From Cryptomeria japonica (Eukaryota > Streptophyta > Pinopsida > Cupressales > Cupressaceae): 64,000 nt of DNA. How positions within the stretch are numbered: position 1 is the stretch's first letter; each line of letters opens with the position of its first letter. The stretch covers positions 169,663,861 to 169,727,860 of the forward strand of contig NC_081406.1 in the NCBI RefSeq assembly GCF_030272615.1. Reading direction: 5' to 3'. Shown piece after piece: positions 47,429 through 59,934 of the stretch. A program made the translations under genes and the position numbers. A model generated the notes under the pieces. It was given only the letters and a program-made list of their open reading frames with translations, had not been told where the DNA came from and searched no databases.

Positions 47429-49020
47429 AGAATTGGCACTATCACTTATGGCTATATTAGCTTTTTAAGACACTTTCATAGTGCACTTCACCTGTCCTAA
47501 TAATGGACTATCATGAGATTCTTAAGAATGGAAATACTCCAAACACTCATGCCCTCTATGTCGTCATTGTGGTTTTCAATCATTGTGACTACATGCTTTT
47601 CAAGGACCAAGTAGTGTTCTTTTTTCATTGTTCTACTGTGCTTCTCAAGTTGCACCAACATAGTTTTATTTAATGGCTTTGTTTTGATAGTGGTTTCTCC
47701 ATGGCTTCCACTATCTTTTTCTTGGCACATTCAATGCATTGTCATCAATCACTACTATTTATTGTCCTTTTTATCTTTATTGAGGTTGTTCTCATACATG
47801 TCATTCACTTTGTCTATGAGTATATCTCAACCAATTCACTGTTGTAAGTAGAAATAAAAGATTAGTCTCATCTCTTTTACTATTTTAGACCTTCATCGTA
47901 ATCTTTGCAATATATCATTTCCTTCCAATTATATGGAATAATGATTTTCTTTTTATGGAATGTGATGAAGGCTTGAGTGTGTCTTCTTGAACTCACTTAT
48001 TATCAGCTCCTCTATGATTACCTTAGATCTTAGTGGCTAAGAATTGTTCTTGATGAACTTATGCTCTTTATTGATTTCTTTTACTACCATTATATTATCC
48101 TGAAAAAGGCTTGTTCAATGCTCCCTTAGCATGCATGTGCTCTCTTTGTATTGATCTAGGACTACTCATTAATGTATCTATGGATTTCCTTTATTCACTA
48201 TGTTGTGACAATCATTTGCAGATTTGGAACTATCATCTTTCATAATTTGATGTCTTTAAGATGTGGGTACATTGCTTGACAAGAAAAGCTCAAGCATTTG
48301 TGAAGTTCAAAGAGTTTAAACCCCTTGTTGAATGGTCATCCAGTTGTTCTCTAAATGAAAAATGCTCAAGTAAATGAGAAATTCACCCAAAATGGTTTAT
48401 CCACAACTAAAAGAAAACAACTAACCACTACATATATGCATCAACAAAACAGTGTTGTGTAGAGACCTAATCATGCCTTCATGGATATGTAGATCAAGCT
48501 CCTACATTTTGGACAAAAGCAATTCATACAATAATATATTTGTTGAACACACCCACCACAAAGATTTGGTAATGCAATAATATATTTGTTGTTAACTTTA
48601 TCATGGAGGATTTGGTTATGCTTGTTACAATCAAGGTTTGACCAAACTAATTCTTAAATATACAAATGAAGAGTGTGGTTGGTTGGTGACTAATTACTCT
48701 TTTTAACACCATTTACAAGATCATATCTAAATCAAGTGTCTCAAGAATTAAGCTACTACTAAGAAGATAGTTTGCCTAAAGCAAATGGGTTTCTTGGGTG
48801 GCTATTTATTGTAGATAACTTAGTTCCTTCATGAGAATCAATCAATTTGGAACATGTATAACTCACATTTGTGACATGTCACTAATGAAATTCCTTAGTA
48901 CTTGTTTGAGTACTATCTCCTCTATTGTTTTCTATCCACTTTTGTGTCCTTCTTAGAACAAATAATAGATTAATGAGAAGGTGGAAAAGGTGGATTCACC
49001 TAAGAGGGAGTGGATTTTCC
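47429..49020 (+). other. CACTA-2 segment missing from CACTA-1
   Basis: About 1.6 kb that CACTA-1 lacks between two bases of a CAA shared at both edges, consistent with a deletion in CACTA-1. A 77-codon minus-strand ORF (47497-47730) was not recognised. No gene is supported. Confidence 0.55.
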
Positions 49021-51455
49021 CAATAATATGTTAGATTCTCCCAAGGATGGATGGACTATACACTTGAAAGGTAGATGATTAAGGATGATGACAAGGTGAA
49101 TTTTCCTTAGAATGATAGGGTTGATTTTCCTAAGAACAAGTAGATTCATGTAAACTAGAGGATACAAATTTGGACAAAATAATGGAAGGAGACTAAAACT
49201 AGATAGATTCACCTAAATGGGAGTGTAGTCATCTAAGGATAGGAAAAATTCACCATTTGCGTAAGAAAGATGGATAAGATAAATGATTTATGTGAAATAG
49301 ATTCACCTAAGAGAAAGTAGATTCACATAAGGATAGGTGGATTTTCCTAAAGATGAAGGGATAAGACTTAACAAAAAGAGGACTTAGGATGATGACAAGG
49401 AGGATTCATTTAAGGATATGGCATATTCACCTAAGGGATAGTGTATTCTCCCAAGAATATGGAAAAATTATTGATTGGTGGAATGACATACTAGATCAAG
49501 GAATGATACAAGGGTAGATTCACCTAAATATAGGGTAAATTCAGCTAAAAGGGTACCCATGAGATTGTGGTACTGAGTACCTATCTATGGATAGTGTATT
49601 TGGATATAAGTATGATGAAACCATGCTTGTGTATGATGAAACAAAGTCCAGATCTCTATTATTTGAGACACCATTATATTAGCATATCCAATTAGGGTAA
49701 TTTATGGGTTTAATTATGGATCATGTTGTCTATTTCCATGCACTATTGAACTTATTTTGATGTATTGTGATTATTTTAATTTTGAAGTTATAAATAAATT
49801 ATGTTTGTACCTTAGAAAGGGTAACTCCAATTGATGTTTGGGCAGTTTATTTGAAAACTTATGGTGATTATTGCCCTATGTTATGTAATGGAGTTATTTT
49901 TACACTAAGTAATTAACTAGAAAAATGAATTTGTATTGTTGTACAAGTATGATGAAACCATGCTTGTGTGTTTACATGTTTGTGCATCCTATTGAGAACC
50001 AACCTCACTGTTGAGGAACTCAATAAATGTGGTGTTAAGTAGAAGAACGGAAAACTCAAGAAGCTATGGTGACATATTATGGCATTAGTAGGGATTATCT
50101 CTATTGACCACACCTTTCAAAGATAGTATACCCTAGTTCTCCTCATAGAATGGACCATTGGATGGCTCATAGTGGTATCCTATCCTACATTTATCTTGAT
50201 GGCATTGCCGATAGTTGGTATGTGGTTCTTGGTACGGGTTTCCTCTTACCCTATTATCTTATTTATATCTTTGTTCCAACACATGGAGATTGATTTTTGT
50301 CATGCTATGATGATTTTCATGTTTGCATGTGTTTTGACATTATGCAAATAGATATGATGTCACACCATACTTATGTTTTGATATAGTGTAGGTGATGGTT
50401 ACATGTTGTTGATGGTAGCGATTTGGGTTCAAAGACACAATTCCACACACACACACACAAATATTTGAAGATGAATTTTATATTATTCCTTCTTAGTGGT
50501 GATTAGTGTTGGAAGATTTTCACACATGTAGAGAGGAACTCATGTTAGATACAATAGGTTGTGTTTGATAGCATATGAATGTGCCTCATGATGTATACAT
50601 ATAGCTTTGGTGTGTGACATGCAGGCACATTTTTCCATAAGACACATTGCTATGTGGCATGTGCCCTATGCATGTCTTCTTTGTGAGGCGCATTGCTATG
50701 TGCAATGTGGCCCTAGGTGTGTCTTCTCTATGAGGTGTATTGCCATGATATGTTAGGATTTGTAGTGTGCAGGTCACAAATGCATGCATGAGGGACTATT
50801 ATTATAGTCATGTTTTTTGGGCATGTAGCCTAGGCATGTCTTCTCCATTAGGTACATGGCCATGCCATGTGGGAGTTTTTGTGTTCATGCGACAAATGCA
50901 CACATGAGGGACTATTATTGGAGTCATGATGAATCTTCACTCTATTAAGCCACAATTTCTAGTCGTATAGTTATGTAATGTGCACTTTTAAGGATTGTGA
51001 AGTTTCCTTCAATTATCAATGATCTCTCATCTTTGTTGCATGGGACAACAATTTTATTTTATCTTGTTTGAATTATTTTAATCACTATTTTGAGTTTTCT
51101 CTATTGTGTAGTTATTGTGGCTATGTTTGATTTGCTATTGGAATTGAACACATTTATTTGACTTATTATTGGTACTATTTTTTCTTTCTTTCAATATTTA
51201 TGATCTTTGGTAGTTTAGTGAAACTCTTGCTATTTTTAAATGTTGCCTTCTTTGTTGTGATGTGATTCCTCACCAAGATCGATGTAGATAACCTTGGATG
51301 AGTGTATATAAGGAATCAAACATTGGGAAAATTTGAGGATAGGGGTAAGTGTTTGTTGTATGGGTAGCTACGATCCACTTGTACATTCTTAGTGATTATT
51401 GACGGCTATGTCTTGGAGGCTAATCCCATTAAACAAACAAGGGGGAAGTCATACA

Positions 51456-52430
51456 TAATCGTATGGATCCTCGCTAGTTGTGTGTGGATTGAAGACCATC
51501 ATTTCATATGGTTCTTGGTTACTTTGTGAGACCATGGCATCCTCTTAGACCAATATGTGAGCCTTCTATTGTTATCCCTGTAATGTGGATGAATAAGTGT
51601 ATGTTAAAATAAATGCTTTGCATGCCATATAGTTGCATATGAGTTGTTCACATCATCAGATCATGATTTAGAATATGTGAATTCTTTTATCCATGTGAAG
51701 TTGAATGCTTGATTATGAAAATGTGTTATACATTGAAGCATAATCTGTAAGATGTTCTCTTCAAGAAAAAATATTTATGCTTTCATAGTGAAATGTTGAC
51801 AAAATGGGGTCCTAGTCTAGGAAAGTAAACTACAAACTTATACATTCACCATTTCAAAACATTTTATTGGGGAATAGTCAATTTGGTTCAATTTAATTCC
51901 TCTAGGAGAGACCAGCAATATGATTAATTGTTCCATATTGATGTGATTGGATATGATTAGATATAATTTCATTGAAGATGCAAGAACTAAGTAAAAGTAT
52001 GCAAAATTGACAAGATTAAGCATAAACAGGCAAATAATAAAGCAAAAAGCTAACATAGAGGTACATATTTGGAAATAAGACTCTAAAATGAACCTAATCA
52101 GTTACCCATAGGGAAAATGAGGTTAGAGATAATCTACCTATATGGAAAGTGGTTAAACTCTACCTCTAAGTGGCTCATCTTGAGCATTGTCGGTATATGG
52201 GCATTGATGGCATATTATATCTGGTTCTATCATTTTTGTGGGTGCAAAATTAACAAGGCAAAATAGTATTAGTGGGATCATGATCTCATCAAAATGGTTT
52301 TGGCTTTGCATTTATGATAGCACATTGATCACACCTTACAAAAGGCTCCAATCTCATACATAGCATCCCAAAGTAAGGTCAATAATGACGTAACTTAATG
52401 CTTAAACTGGAGTTCTGGGTAGTCATATCT
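51456..52430 (+). other. CACTA-2 segment in place of the transposase region
   Basis: Noncoding. It occupies the position where CACTA-1 has its transposase, SET and TNPA-like genes and shows no match to them by eye. No ORF is supported. Confidence 0.5.
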
Positions 52431-53869
52431 TACAACCAAGTACTTTGGGAAATATATTGCAACTTGACAACATGGGTAATGATGGAGGAATGGAAGGTGA
52501 GACCTATAGAGGTGAGAGAGAGAGAGAGAGGGTGAGAGGAAGAGATAATGACCTGGAGAGGGTAGAGAAAGAGAAGTAGAGAGGGAGAGAAGAAGAGAGG
52601 GATGGAGAAAGAGACCTAGAGAGGGGAGAGAGAAGAGAGATAGTAGAGAGGGATAGAGAAGAGAGATAGAAGAGAGATACCAATGTCAATCTTTTTCTAT
52701 AAATTTTTATTTTTTTTCTGAAAAATCGGCCTATCGTCGGAATTCTGACTCTAAAGGGTAAAATTCTGACAGAGGAGTGTCGTCGGATGCACAGCATCCT
52801 TGTCAGAACTCTCCTGGAGGCCGTCATAAGTGATGGTATTCTTTTGGGGCATGAGAATCCATGGCGGCCATCAGAAAGGTTGGAGGTGATGTCGGAATTG
52901 TGACGACCACAAGGATAGTCAAAACTTCCAACACAAAGTTTTCGACGGCTTTTTTTTGTCGGTAGTGCGACAAAATTATGTCAGATTCTTGATGATTTAC
53001 CATCAAAATTTTGACCTGAATGTACTAGTGATGGTTCATATGTTTTACTCAGACTGGTATTTGATTGTTCCAACCACTATTCGGTAATTGTGTGATGATT
53101 TATCCCACCGACTGCTATTCGGTAATTTTTGTGATGAGTTATGATCACTTGTCCAGATACACTACACCTAGGAAATTGTGTTATGATTTATTAAGGCCAA
53201 CATGAAATCATAAGGTCTATATATTGACATTACAATGAATTATTTAATATAGTGGAAGAGTGTTATGTGCGAAGAAGAATTAAGTTATAGAGTATGCAGA
53301 AGAGCAGTGTTGAATATGTTTAGAAGGATCTGATCAAGCAAGTGTTGTGCTACTCAGAACAGATCAAACCATTCTTGTTGTTTTCTAACCATTACAACAA
53401 AATCAAACCCCCTAATTGGGTAAGCTCTAACAAGCTTCAATGTATAAATCCTTTAACAAGGTGATGCATTAGTTTGGATTCAAAAATCCTCCACCAAGGT
53501 TACTCCTAACAAGATTCTACCTTTAACAAGGTATAAGCTTATAATCAATCTTTGGGATCTCTAGCAAGCTTCTCTCCTAGCAGAGTACTTTGTAGACCTT
53601 AACCGATCAGTTATCTATTATTGCAGATAGTTAACTTGTGAGTTCCATCTCACCATGGTTTTTACCTATTTGGGTTTTCCATGTACAAACACTTGTGTTA
53701 TGGTGGATGCTTTACTTTTGGTGGATGTTGTTATTTAATTTTGGATTGCATGCATTGTGTTTAAAAGCTTTGTTAAGTTCATCTACTGGGTAGTGTTTGA
53801 AGTAGTTTTGTTTTTGGTGTCACTGATTCACCCCCCCCCCCACCTTCTTAGTGCTTGTCAAGTCCATCA

Positions 53870-54352
53870 AGGATCTCAACACCTTAGCAACAATCTTAGA
53901 CTCTTCTAAGACTCCAAGAACACATATGATTCTACACACAAGCTTGTTTACTTTTTGCATAAAAGAGGTGATATTATCATCTTCACTCATCTTTAGGTTC
54001 TCATATTTATCCTTCAGACTTTGCAACTTAGTAATCTTTACACAACTATCTCCTTCATGCAAAGTCTCCAATTTTATCTAGATCTCATGTGCAATCTCTA
54101 AGTCTATTACATTCATCATCTCGGAATCTGACAAGCACTCAACAATGCTTCCTTCGCTCTGATGTTGTATTCTTCTTCCTTAACTTCATCTGGAGTAGTA
54201 GGATCATTCTAAGGAGCATTATATACATTATTAGTGATCTTCTAGTACTCTTCTCCTATGCATCTCAAATGACATTGCATGCGGATTTTCCAGAGGGTGT
54301 AATTCGTTCCATGAAACCTTAGACTATCCTTCTTGAAAACAAAGGTTACCAT
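53870..54352 (-). pseudogene. Copia gag of element B, N-terminal part
   Basis: Minus-strand start MVTFVFKKDSLRFHGTNYTL at 54352, continuing W-K-I-R-M, the conserved start of a UBN2-type copia gag. Later YENLKMSEDDNITSFMQKVN and VLRSL, where element A interrupts. Stops occur, for example before KITNNVYNAP. The remainder is at 7198-7737. Confidence 0.85.
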
Positions 54353-54395
54353 CCTGGATCTTCCTCAAGTGGTCAAGCTTCTTCTGGAGGATCTA

Positions 54396-54407
54396 GATCT
54401 GATACCA
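54396..54407 (-). promoter_or_regulatory. Primer-binding site of element B
   Basis: On the minus strand TGGTATCAGATC, two bases from the LTR, complementary to initiator-methionine tRNA apart from one base. Confidence 0.85.
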
Positions 54408-54409
54408 AT

Positions 54410-55709
54410 TGTTGGTAATAGGCAGCAAACTGAGAGGGGAGATGAATCAGTTTGCATAAAAACAATTTGCAACTTAAACCACAAATCAAATATGATAATT
54501 AATAGTTATAACATGAAACAACACCACATGAATATTACACATAACATCAAAAAATTTGACGTGGAAAACCCAGTTAAGGGAAAAAGCATGGTGGGAACCT
54601 ACCTACAATGATATAATACCCTGTTAGGAGTAAATGAAATATTACAATGGGGAATGCTCACCGCCTTACAGGAAGTTTCACTGACTTAAAAAAGCATTCG
54701 AACAACAATCTGGATTACATGAACTGTGAAAATAGCATCTCCATTTGCCTGGATACAGTTCCAGTTAAGCACACAGTCTTCTCTGCAATGCTTCTCTTTT
54801 CTCCTTCACACTTCTAAAAGATCAAATCACTTGTTCACACATACATCTCAATCATATGCTCACTCAAAGATTGCAAACATTCATCTTACATGATAATTAC
54901 ATTTATTTATACAAGACATCAATCTATATTTCAAGGTAGGTTAAACCCTCAATATAAATTATAAAATATTAACCTCACATGCTACAACAACATATATAGA
55001 CCAAAACAATGTCAGCTAAGACATAATCTAGACCCATATCAACACCACAAACATGCAAGACCTCCAACAATTACGCCTCGATCATCCATGACATGCTAGA
55101 ACCATCAAGAATGTCACATAACATGAAGAACATCACCGAACAAAGAAAATCTTCAATAACGCGCACTATAATCAATGCGGACCACAAATACGCATAGAAC
55201 ATGATCTAGAAACGTTCACAAGCAACATGAATTGCACCACAACAACCATAATAACTCAAATTACCAAAATCATCACCATCAGAGCTCAAGAAAACATCAT
55301 AACTAACTGACAACATGAAATATTTGCTTGTGGACATCCAAATCATGAACCAATTGAACTAAGGACACACATCAACATCCAAAATACATCCCATACATCT
55401 ATGACTAAAGATATAACAATTCCAGATCAATTTAGAGCACAAACCAAAATACCAAATAACATGAACAACTAAATATCAACCTCAATACTGGATCTCATAA
55501 CTCAATCAAAACATCATGTACACCTTTGCAAATAGGAATGAACCATCTGCAAACAAAATACCAAAAACCCTTTAATCTACATCAACTCATCTACAATACA
55601 TAGGCTAAACCATCTCATTCAACTAAACTGCAACACTGGAATACACAGAAGAATATTTTGACATCAATGAGAACACATCATTCTAGAAAACTCTCAGCAA
55701 AATCCAACA
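54410..55709 (-). repeat. 5' LTR of element B
   Basis: 1300 bp bounded by the inverted ends TGTTGG and CCAACA, next to the PBS. AT-rich and without a gene. The following 5 bases are ATAGT; no partner duplication was found on the left, where the LTR copy is missing or replaced. Confidence 0.8.
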
Positions 55710-56710
55710 ATAGTGAATCATTACCATTCCCTTTTATTTAAGCTCCATTTCTTCCCTTGCTGCCTTCTTGGTGTCTACACATGAGTCTCTTGAGTGAGCC
55801 TTTTCACTTAATCCAATTGTTTGTTTGCAATCTTTGGGTTGATTTTGTTAAGAAAGATCAATATTACATCATTGGGTAACATGTTTTTAGGTTAATTCCT
55901 CTAAGGTTCCAAGTACGAATCCTAAAATATATCTTACATTCTCCTTATGGGGTAGCATGTCCTTAGTCACACTCACTAAATGGGTTGAATTCACTTATTA
56001 TAGTGTCCCAATATTAGTGAAATTTCAACTTAAGAAAGATTATTTAATCATTAAAGGATACAATTTCAAAACTATGTGCTTTTTTTGGGTATTAGTCATA
56101 TGGCTTCATATTTTGCCATTTACAATGCAATCTCATTTCCAAGATTTTAGTCTATCATTTACAAAAGCAATGGATGGAGTGGATTCATAATAGTCTCCAC
56201 CCACCTACCATTCCTCCAAAATGCTTTATCACTATTGATAAGCATTTCCTCTTTCTCGTTCAAAGCTACAATTACATCATCAAGTAGTTACAAACTACCC
56301 ATTGAGGGTGCTACCAAATCTATATTTAGAATCTACTAATCCATTTAAGGGTTGAACTAATGTATATGTTTTTCCTCTAACATCCACCATGGATGTAACA
56401 GGTGAGGATGTGACACTCTAGTGGAGAAAATGGGAGGAAGAGACTATGCACATGCTTTGGTAAATAAAATTTGAGGAAGGAGTAGAAGTCAATAGGTAAA
56501 TTGAGGAGAAAAGGAGGAATTGCTCGAGAGGAAGTGGGAAGAGATGGGAAGAAGCCAAAACATGAAAAGGATAAGAAATAAGCAAGTGAAAGAGGAGAAA
56601 CAAGGGGAAAACGCATGATTTTTAGTAGTTAGAGATACATAATACCTTTAGGCCATACAAGAAAAGGCAAAAGAAAACTCCAAGGAAGGTGATAAGGTAG
56701 ATTTTTGATG
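55710..56710. other. Non-element flank, no gene seen
   Basis: AT-rich DNA right of element B. Short ORFs show no domain or coding signature. No LTR, TIR or tandem repeat was recognised. Confidence 0.4.
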
Positions 56711-56925
56711 GGAAAACAAATAGGGACATCCATCAAAGAATTGAGAAGAGAGGAATTTCAATTAATGTTGTAGATGCAATAGCTCTAATAGTCATGTATC
56801 CAAGATGTGCAAGCATAGACAAAGCACTTGAATAGTTTGACATAATACTTGGAATAGATGTGGTCTTATGGAATGTAAGGTTCGTAGGACATGCACAAGT
56901 TGGATTTGTTGAAAAGACAATTTTG
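56711..56925 (+). pseudogene. Pentatricopeptide-repeat (PPR) gene fragment
   Basis: PPR proteins bind organellar RNA through 35-residue helical repeats. The frame reads IHQRIEKRGISINVVDAIAL then IVMYPRCASIDKALE, a stop, FDIILGIDVVLWNV and GHAQVGFVEK. This matches the plant PLS-type pattern ...V..ALI.MY..CG.I..A...F..M...DVV.WN.MI.GY...G. About two repeats remain, with a TAG at 56833. Neighbouring sequence gives no clear further repeats. Confidence 0.7.
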
Positions 56926-58320
56926 GGAGGCATAAGAGCATAAGAAACTAAACAGTGTTTGAGAGAGTCCTCCATGTTTGCATAAAAAGGCCTTCCTCTT
57001 AAAATGGAAGAGCCAGTGAATGGAATCAAAGAAAAAAGAATTCTTGGGTATTTTGTAAGCCACCCACAACCCCACTCTAAAGGGGATTTAGATTTTGTTT
57101 GTAAGATAAATGTGAGGAGAGAGGAATGCAGGAAACGTGTGTTTAAAGGATTTTGAAATCTTTTGGCATGCTGAGATGAGGCGTGAGTATGGAGCAGAGC
57201 AGTTCCCTCCCTATCACCATGGTGTAGCTAAGACTATAAAAATCAATCAAAAGACAAAAAAAAACAAATGCCTCAGTCAACGATAATTCTATTGTTATCT
57301 TAGAGATAAGTATATTCCTCATCTTCTTTTCCAAAACATATTTACTTTTGTATTAGTTAGTCAGTAAACAATTTAAGTCAATGATTTCTTATTTTTATTA
57401 TTATAAATAATATCGATGATATGTTAGGGTTGTTTGGGCATCAATGCATGGTTGATTAAAGTAATGGACTCTTATTAGTGTTGGTAAACAGATTTGTCTT
57501 TCCTTATTTGTTTAATGTTAAATCACTGCGGGTCATAGAAAGGCAGACAAACTTTTTACCAAACAGTTGGAAAATCATTATATTGATTAACCTCTAAATT
57601 AAGGTACAACTCTCTCTAGTAAATATTCATTCGGCTCCAAATTACATACAATCAATAGAATGCTTTTCACTAGAAAACACTTAAAGGCATTGCATACACC
57701 AATCAATACAAAATGAATGCAAGCACTGATCCATATATAACTTTTTATATAAAGCCGACAGACTTCATACGAACACTAAAACAAAATGAAAAGCTTATAA
57801 AGACGAAATTTGCCAATAGTTTTCTGCACACATAGAAAGTATAATAGCCCCTTCTTCGAAATAGATTTACACAGAAATCAAACTTCAGATATCAAACACA
57901 CAGATTTGAAACTGAAAATAGCTATTAACAAGATTTTGCATTCATCGATGGTCATCCACTTTCTACATACACAAAATGTTTTTAGCCAATCTTAAATATA
58001 GTCTTTTCAAAAACTTAGTGAACCTTTTCAAAGTCATTACAAAACATATTTATAGGTCACCAGACCCAATAGCTCCTTTTTACCAAAGTAAAATTAACTC
58101 GTAAGAGTTAATAGAAAGCAACCCTAACTGTATAACCGAAACTAAGGAAAATAACTAGACTCACTGGCAAACAATTGCAAGCAGTGCTAGTCATGTCGTA
58201 TGCTCAGTTCCGGTGTGATCACTCGGATTGGTGTCTTGAATGGACACCATCACCGCCTTCATCGCGCTCCACTCTCAATGCACTTTTGAAAACTCTTGGA
58301 TTACAGTTACATGTGGCAAA
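56926..58320. other. Flank between the PPR remnant and the ORF at 58.3 kb
   Basis: No gene or element recognised. The part nearest 58320 could be 3' UTR of the minus-strand ORF that follows, which is inference from position only. Confidence 0.35.
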
Positions 58321-58326
58321 CATATG

Positions 58327-58625
58327 AATTACTCTCTACTTCCAGAGCTCCTTCTTTCTCTTCACCATTTGCACTTTATCTCTATGGGAACCTAGGTGAT
58401 CGAGACAAACAGTGAGCATCGATTCCACTTTAGAGATCCTCGTAAAGTCTTCCATGGACAAGGATTTCTCCATCTTGATTTGTCTGATGTGGCTGCTAAA
58501 CTGGCTAATCATCTCCATAGTGTCTTCCAGGGTTTCGCTATTTTCTTTAAGTAATTGGACATCCATGCAATGTAAGTCCTTCTGCATGGTCACCCTTAAG
58601 GCCGTTAATTCGCCACATAGACTGG
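58327..58625 (-). CDS. Unrecognised exon-like ORF, helical, C-terminal
   Basis: Minus-strand frame open from a possible AG acceptor near 58625 (ELTALRVTMQKDLHCMDVQL) through METs at 58593 to a TAG at the end (VKRKKELWK). It is rich in Glu, Lys, Met and Leu and likely coiled coil (LKENSETLEDTMEMISQFSS; MEDFTRISKVESML). No domain was recognised. It is undamaged, unlike the elements around it, and could be the last exon of a host gene or part of a retroelement gag. Confidence 0.35.
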
Positions 58626-59154
58626 CCGTTCAATAATTTGGTTGTGTATATGGTGAAAATGGATAACAATAATAACAAAATTGAAAGGCTAAATGAATTC
58701 AACCACCAAACCCTAGCCTAACAACAACAAAAATCCACCATAACATATGAAGATTACCTAAGACAATGCAAATCAAATGAAATCACCAAGATTATACCAT
58801 TACATGTCCAATAGGGTTTTGATCTCCATTCTTCCTATCTCGATTGATCTTGCTTGATATATTTGCTCTCAGATTTTATGTGCACAAGAGCTCAACAAAG
58901 AACGGAATGTGGTTGCAAGTAGGATCATAGTATAGTCAAGTCCTTAAGATCAGTCATTAGGGTTTGATAATGAAGAAAGCATCTCCTTAAATAGAAGACA
59001 CTATATGAAATGGAGGGATAAGATTGAGAGGTGTAAAAAGGAGGTCGGCTATGATTAGAGGGTAGGTAGAAGAAATAATAAAATAATGAAAGAGGTAGGT
59101 AGTGTAGGAATTAAGAGATGAATGACATGTGTCATGTGTAGAAAAAGGCTAATG

Positions 59155-59386
59155 AATTAATTAAATAAATAAAGATTTATTTAATTAATAGAAGAAGTGG
59201 GATCAATTAAATAAATAAATATTTATTTAATTTAGGCAAATGATAATTTAAATAAATAAATGTATTTATTTAAATGAGAAATAAGGCTAGAAGAGGATAA
59301 ATGAATTAATTAAATAAATAAAAATTTATTTAATTAATAGAAGAATTAAGCTTAGATAATTAAATAAATAAATATTTATTTAATTA
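59155..59386. repeat. Array of five AT-rich palindromes in the LTR
   Basis: Five hairpins of the type AATTAAATAAATAAATATTT followed by ATTTAATT, at about 59155-59189, 59205-59232, 59245-59275, 59304-59338 and 59358-59386. They are separated by 12-30 bases of unique sequence. Each is self-complementary with few mismatches. Confidence 0.85.
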
Positions 59387-59411
59387 GACTGGACAATTTT
59401 GGGTGTCTACA

Positions 59412-59425
59412 TTTTGCCCCTCTTT
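59412..59425 (-). promoter_or_regulatory. Polypurine tract of the Tat-like element
   Basis: Minus strand AAAGAGGGGCAAAA, abutting the LTR start TGTAGACACC. Confidence 0.65.
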
Positions 59426-59934
59426 GAGACAATGCAGCTTGTCGCGTTGTTTCAAAGAAGATAAGATGAACTGATACAGAGTTGCCCCAAGATGGGAATG
59501 ATATGCTCCCTCAAGAGATTGGATGAAAATGTTTGAAAAGATTGCAGACAATCTCTCGATAAGAAAGATGGGATAGAATGGAGTGATCGGATAAAGTGAC
59601 AGAGTCACGAGATAAAGAAGACTGACTCGAAAAATGAGGGCGAGGGCTAGGGTAGGCTATAAGATAGACCATGAGAAAAAGACATCCTCATTGTCATCCG
59701 CACATCCACGAGAGCAGAGTGCAGAGCGAGAAAAGAGCAGCAGCAGTCAGCAGCGATGGCTTTCATTCACAGATTCGACCGTGTTCATCGATTCCAGAGG
59801 CCAGCAGAGGCAGGAGAGCTGGTAAGTACTACCAAACCTCCACGTACTTCGATGCATTTATTTTTGTCATTAATGCATGCTAGGTAGTGTAATAAATGCG
59901 CTTAGAATAGGGTCTCAAAAATGTCAAAAAAAAT

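Larger units (their letters stand above)
46825..53030 (+). mobile_element. CACTA-2: 6.2-kb non-autonomous sister of CACTA-1
   Basis: Starts CACTAATACATTTGGGG and ends CTGAATGTACTAGTG. The 3-bp duplication is ACA on the left and ATG on the right, with ACA in the uninterrupted 5' LTR, so the right copy has mutated. It shares with CACTA-1 the left end (to 47428), the block 49021-51455 and the right end (from about 52432). It has no transposase, SET or TNPA-like sequence and no phytocyanin fragment, so it must have relied on proteins from another copy. Confidence 0.92.
7738..53869 (+). mobile_element. Element A: pol-less LTR retrotransposon with gag and a giant unknown ORF
   Basis: Both LTRs start TGTTGGCATGATG and end CCATCA, and AGGAT flanks both sides as a 5-bp target duplication. 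The PBS and a polypurine tract are in place. Without its four insertions, A is about 7.4 kb with about 1.1-kb LTRs and 5.2 kb of internal sequence. That holds gag and one very long ORF with no recognisable protease, integrase, RT or RNase H. This resembles the published TR-GAG type of non-autonomous plant elements, but the second ORF is not part of that description. The insertion lies in the gag of element B. Confidence 0.85.
46575..53869 (+). repeat. 3' LTR of element A, split by CACTA-2
   Basis: Parts are 46575-46824 and 53031-53869. The junction reads GATAACA, CACTA-2, then ATGGTTCATATG; the 5' LTR reads GATAACAGTTCATATG there. A longer C run (53831-53841) than in the 5' LTR sits near the end. 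Followed by AGGAT. Confidence 0.9.
4691..55709 (-). mobile_element. Element B: degenerate Ty1/copia element, split by element A
   Basis: Minus-strand copia element with its 5' LTR on the right (54410-55709), then PBS, gag start (53870-54352), and, after the 46-kb insertion of element A, the rest of gag and pol (about 4740-7737). The bases AGGAT occur at 7733-7737 and again at 53870-53874, the target duplication of A. Gag reads across the gap. The left boundary is uncertain: CCAACA at 4691-4696 could be an LTR end, but the sequence beyond it does not match the right-hand LTR. Confidence 0.75.

Noticed and set aside
55957-56190. 77-codon ORF as a membrane protein gene
   Set aside because: AT-rich, hydrophobic by composition, no start context, homology or neighbours to support it.
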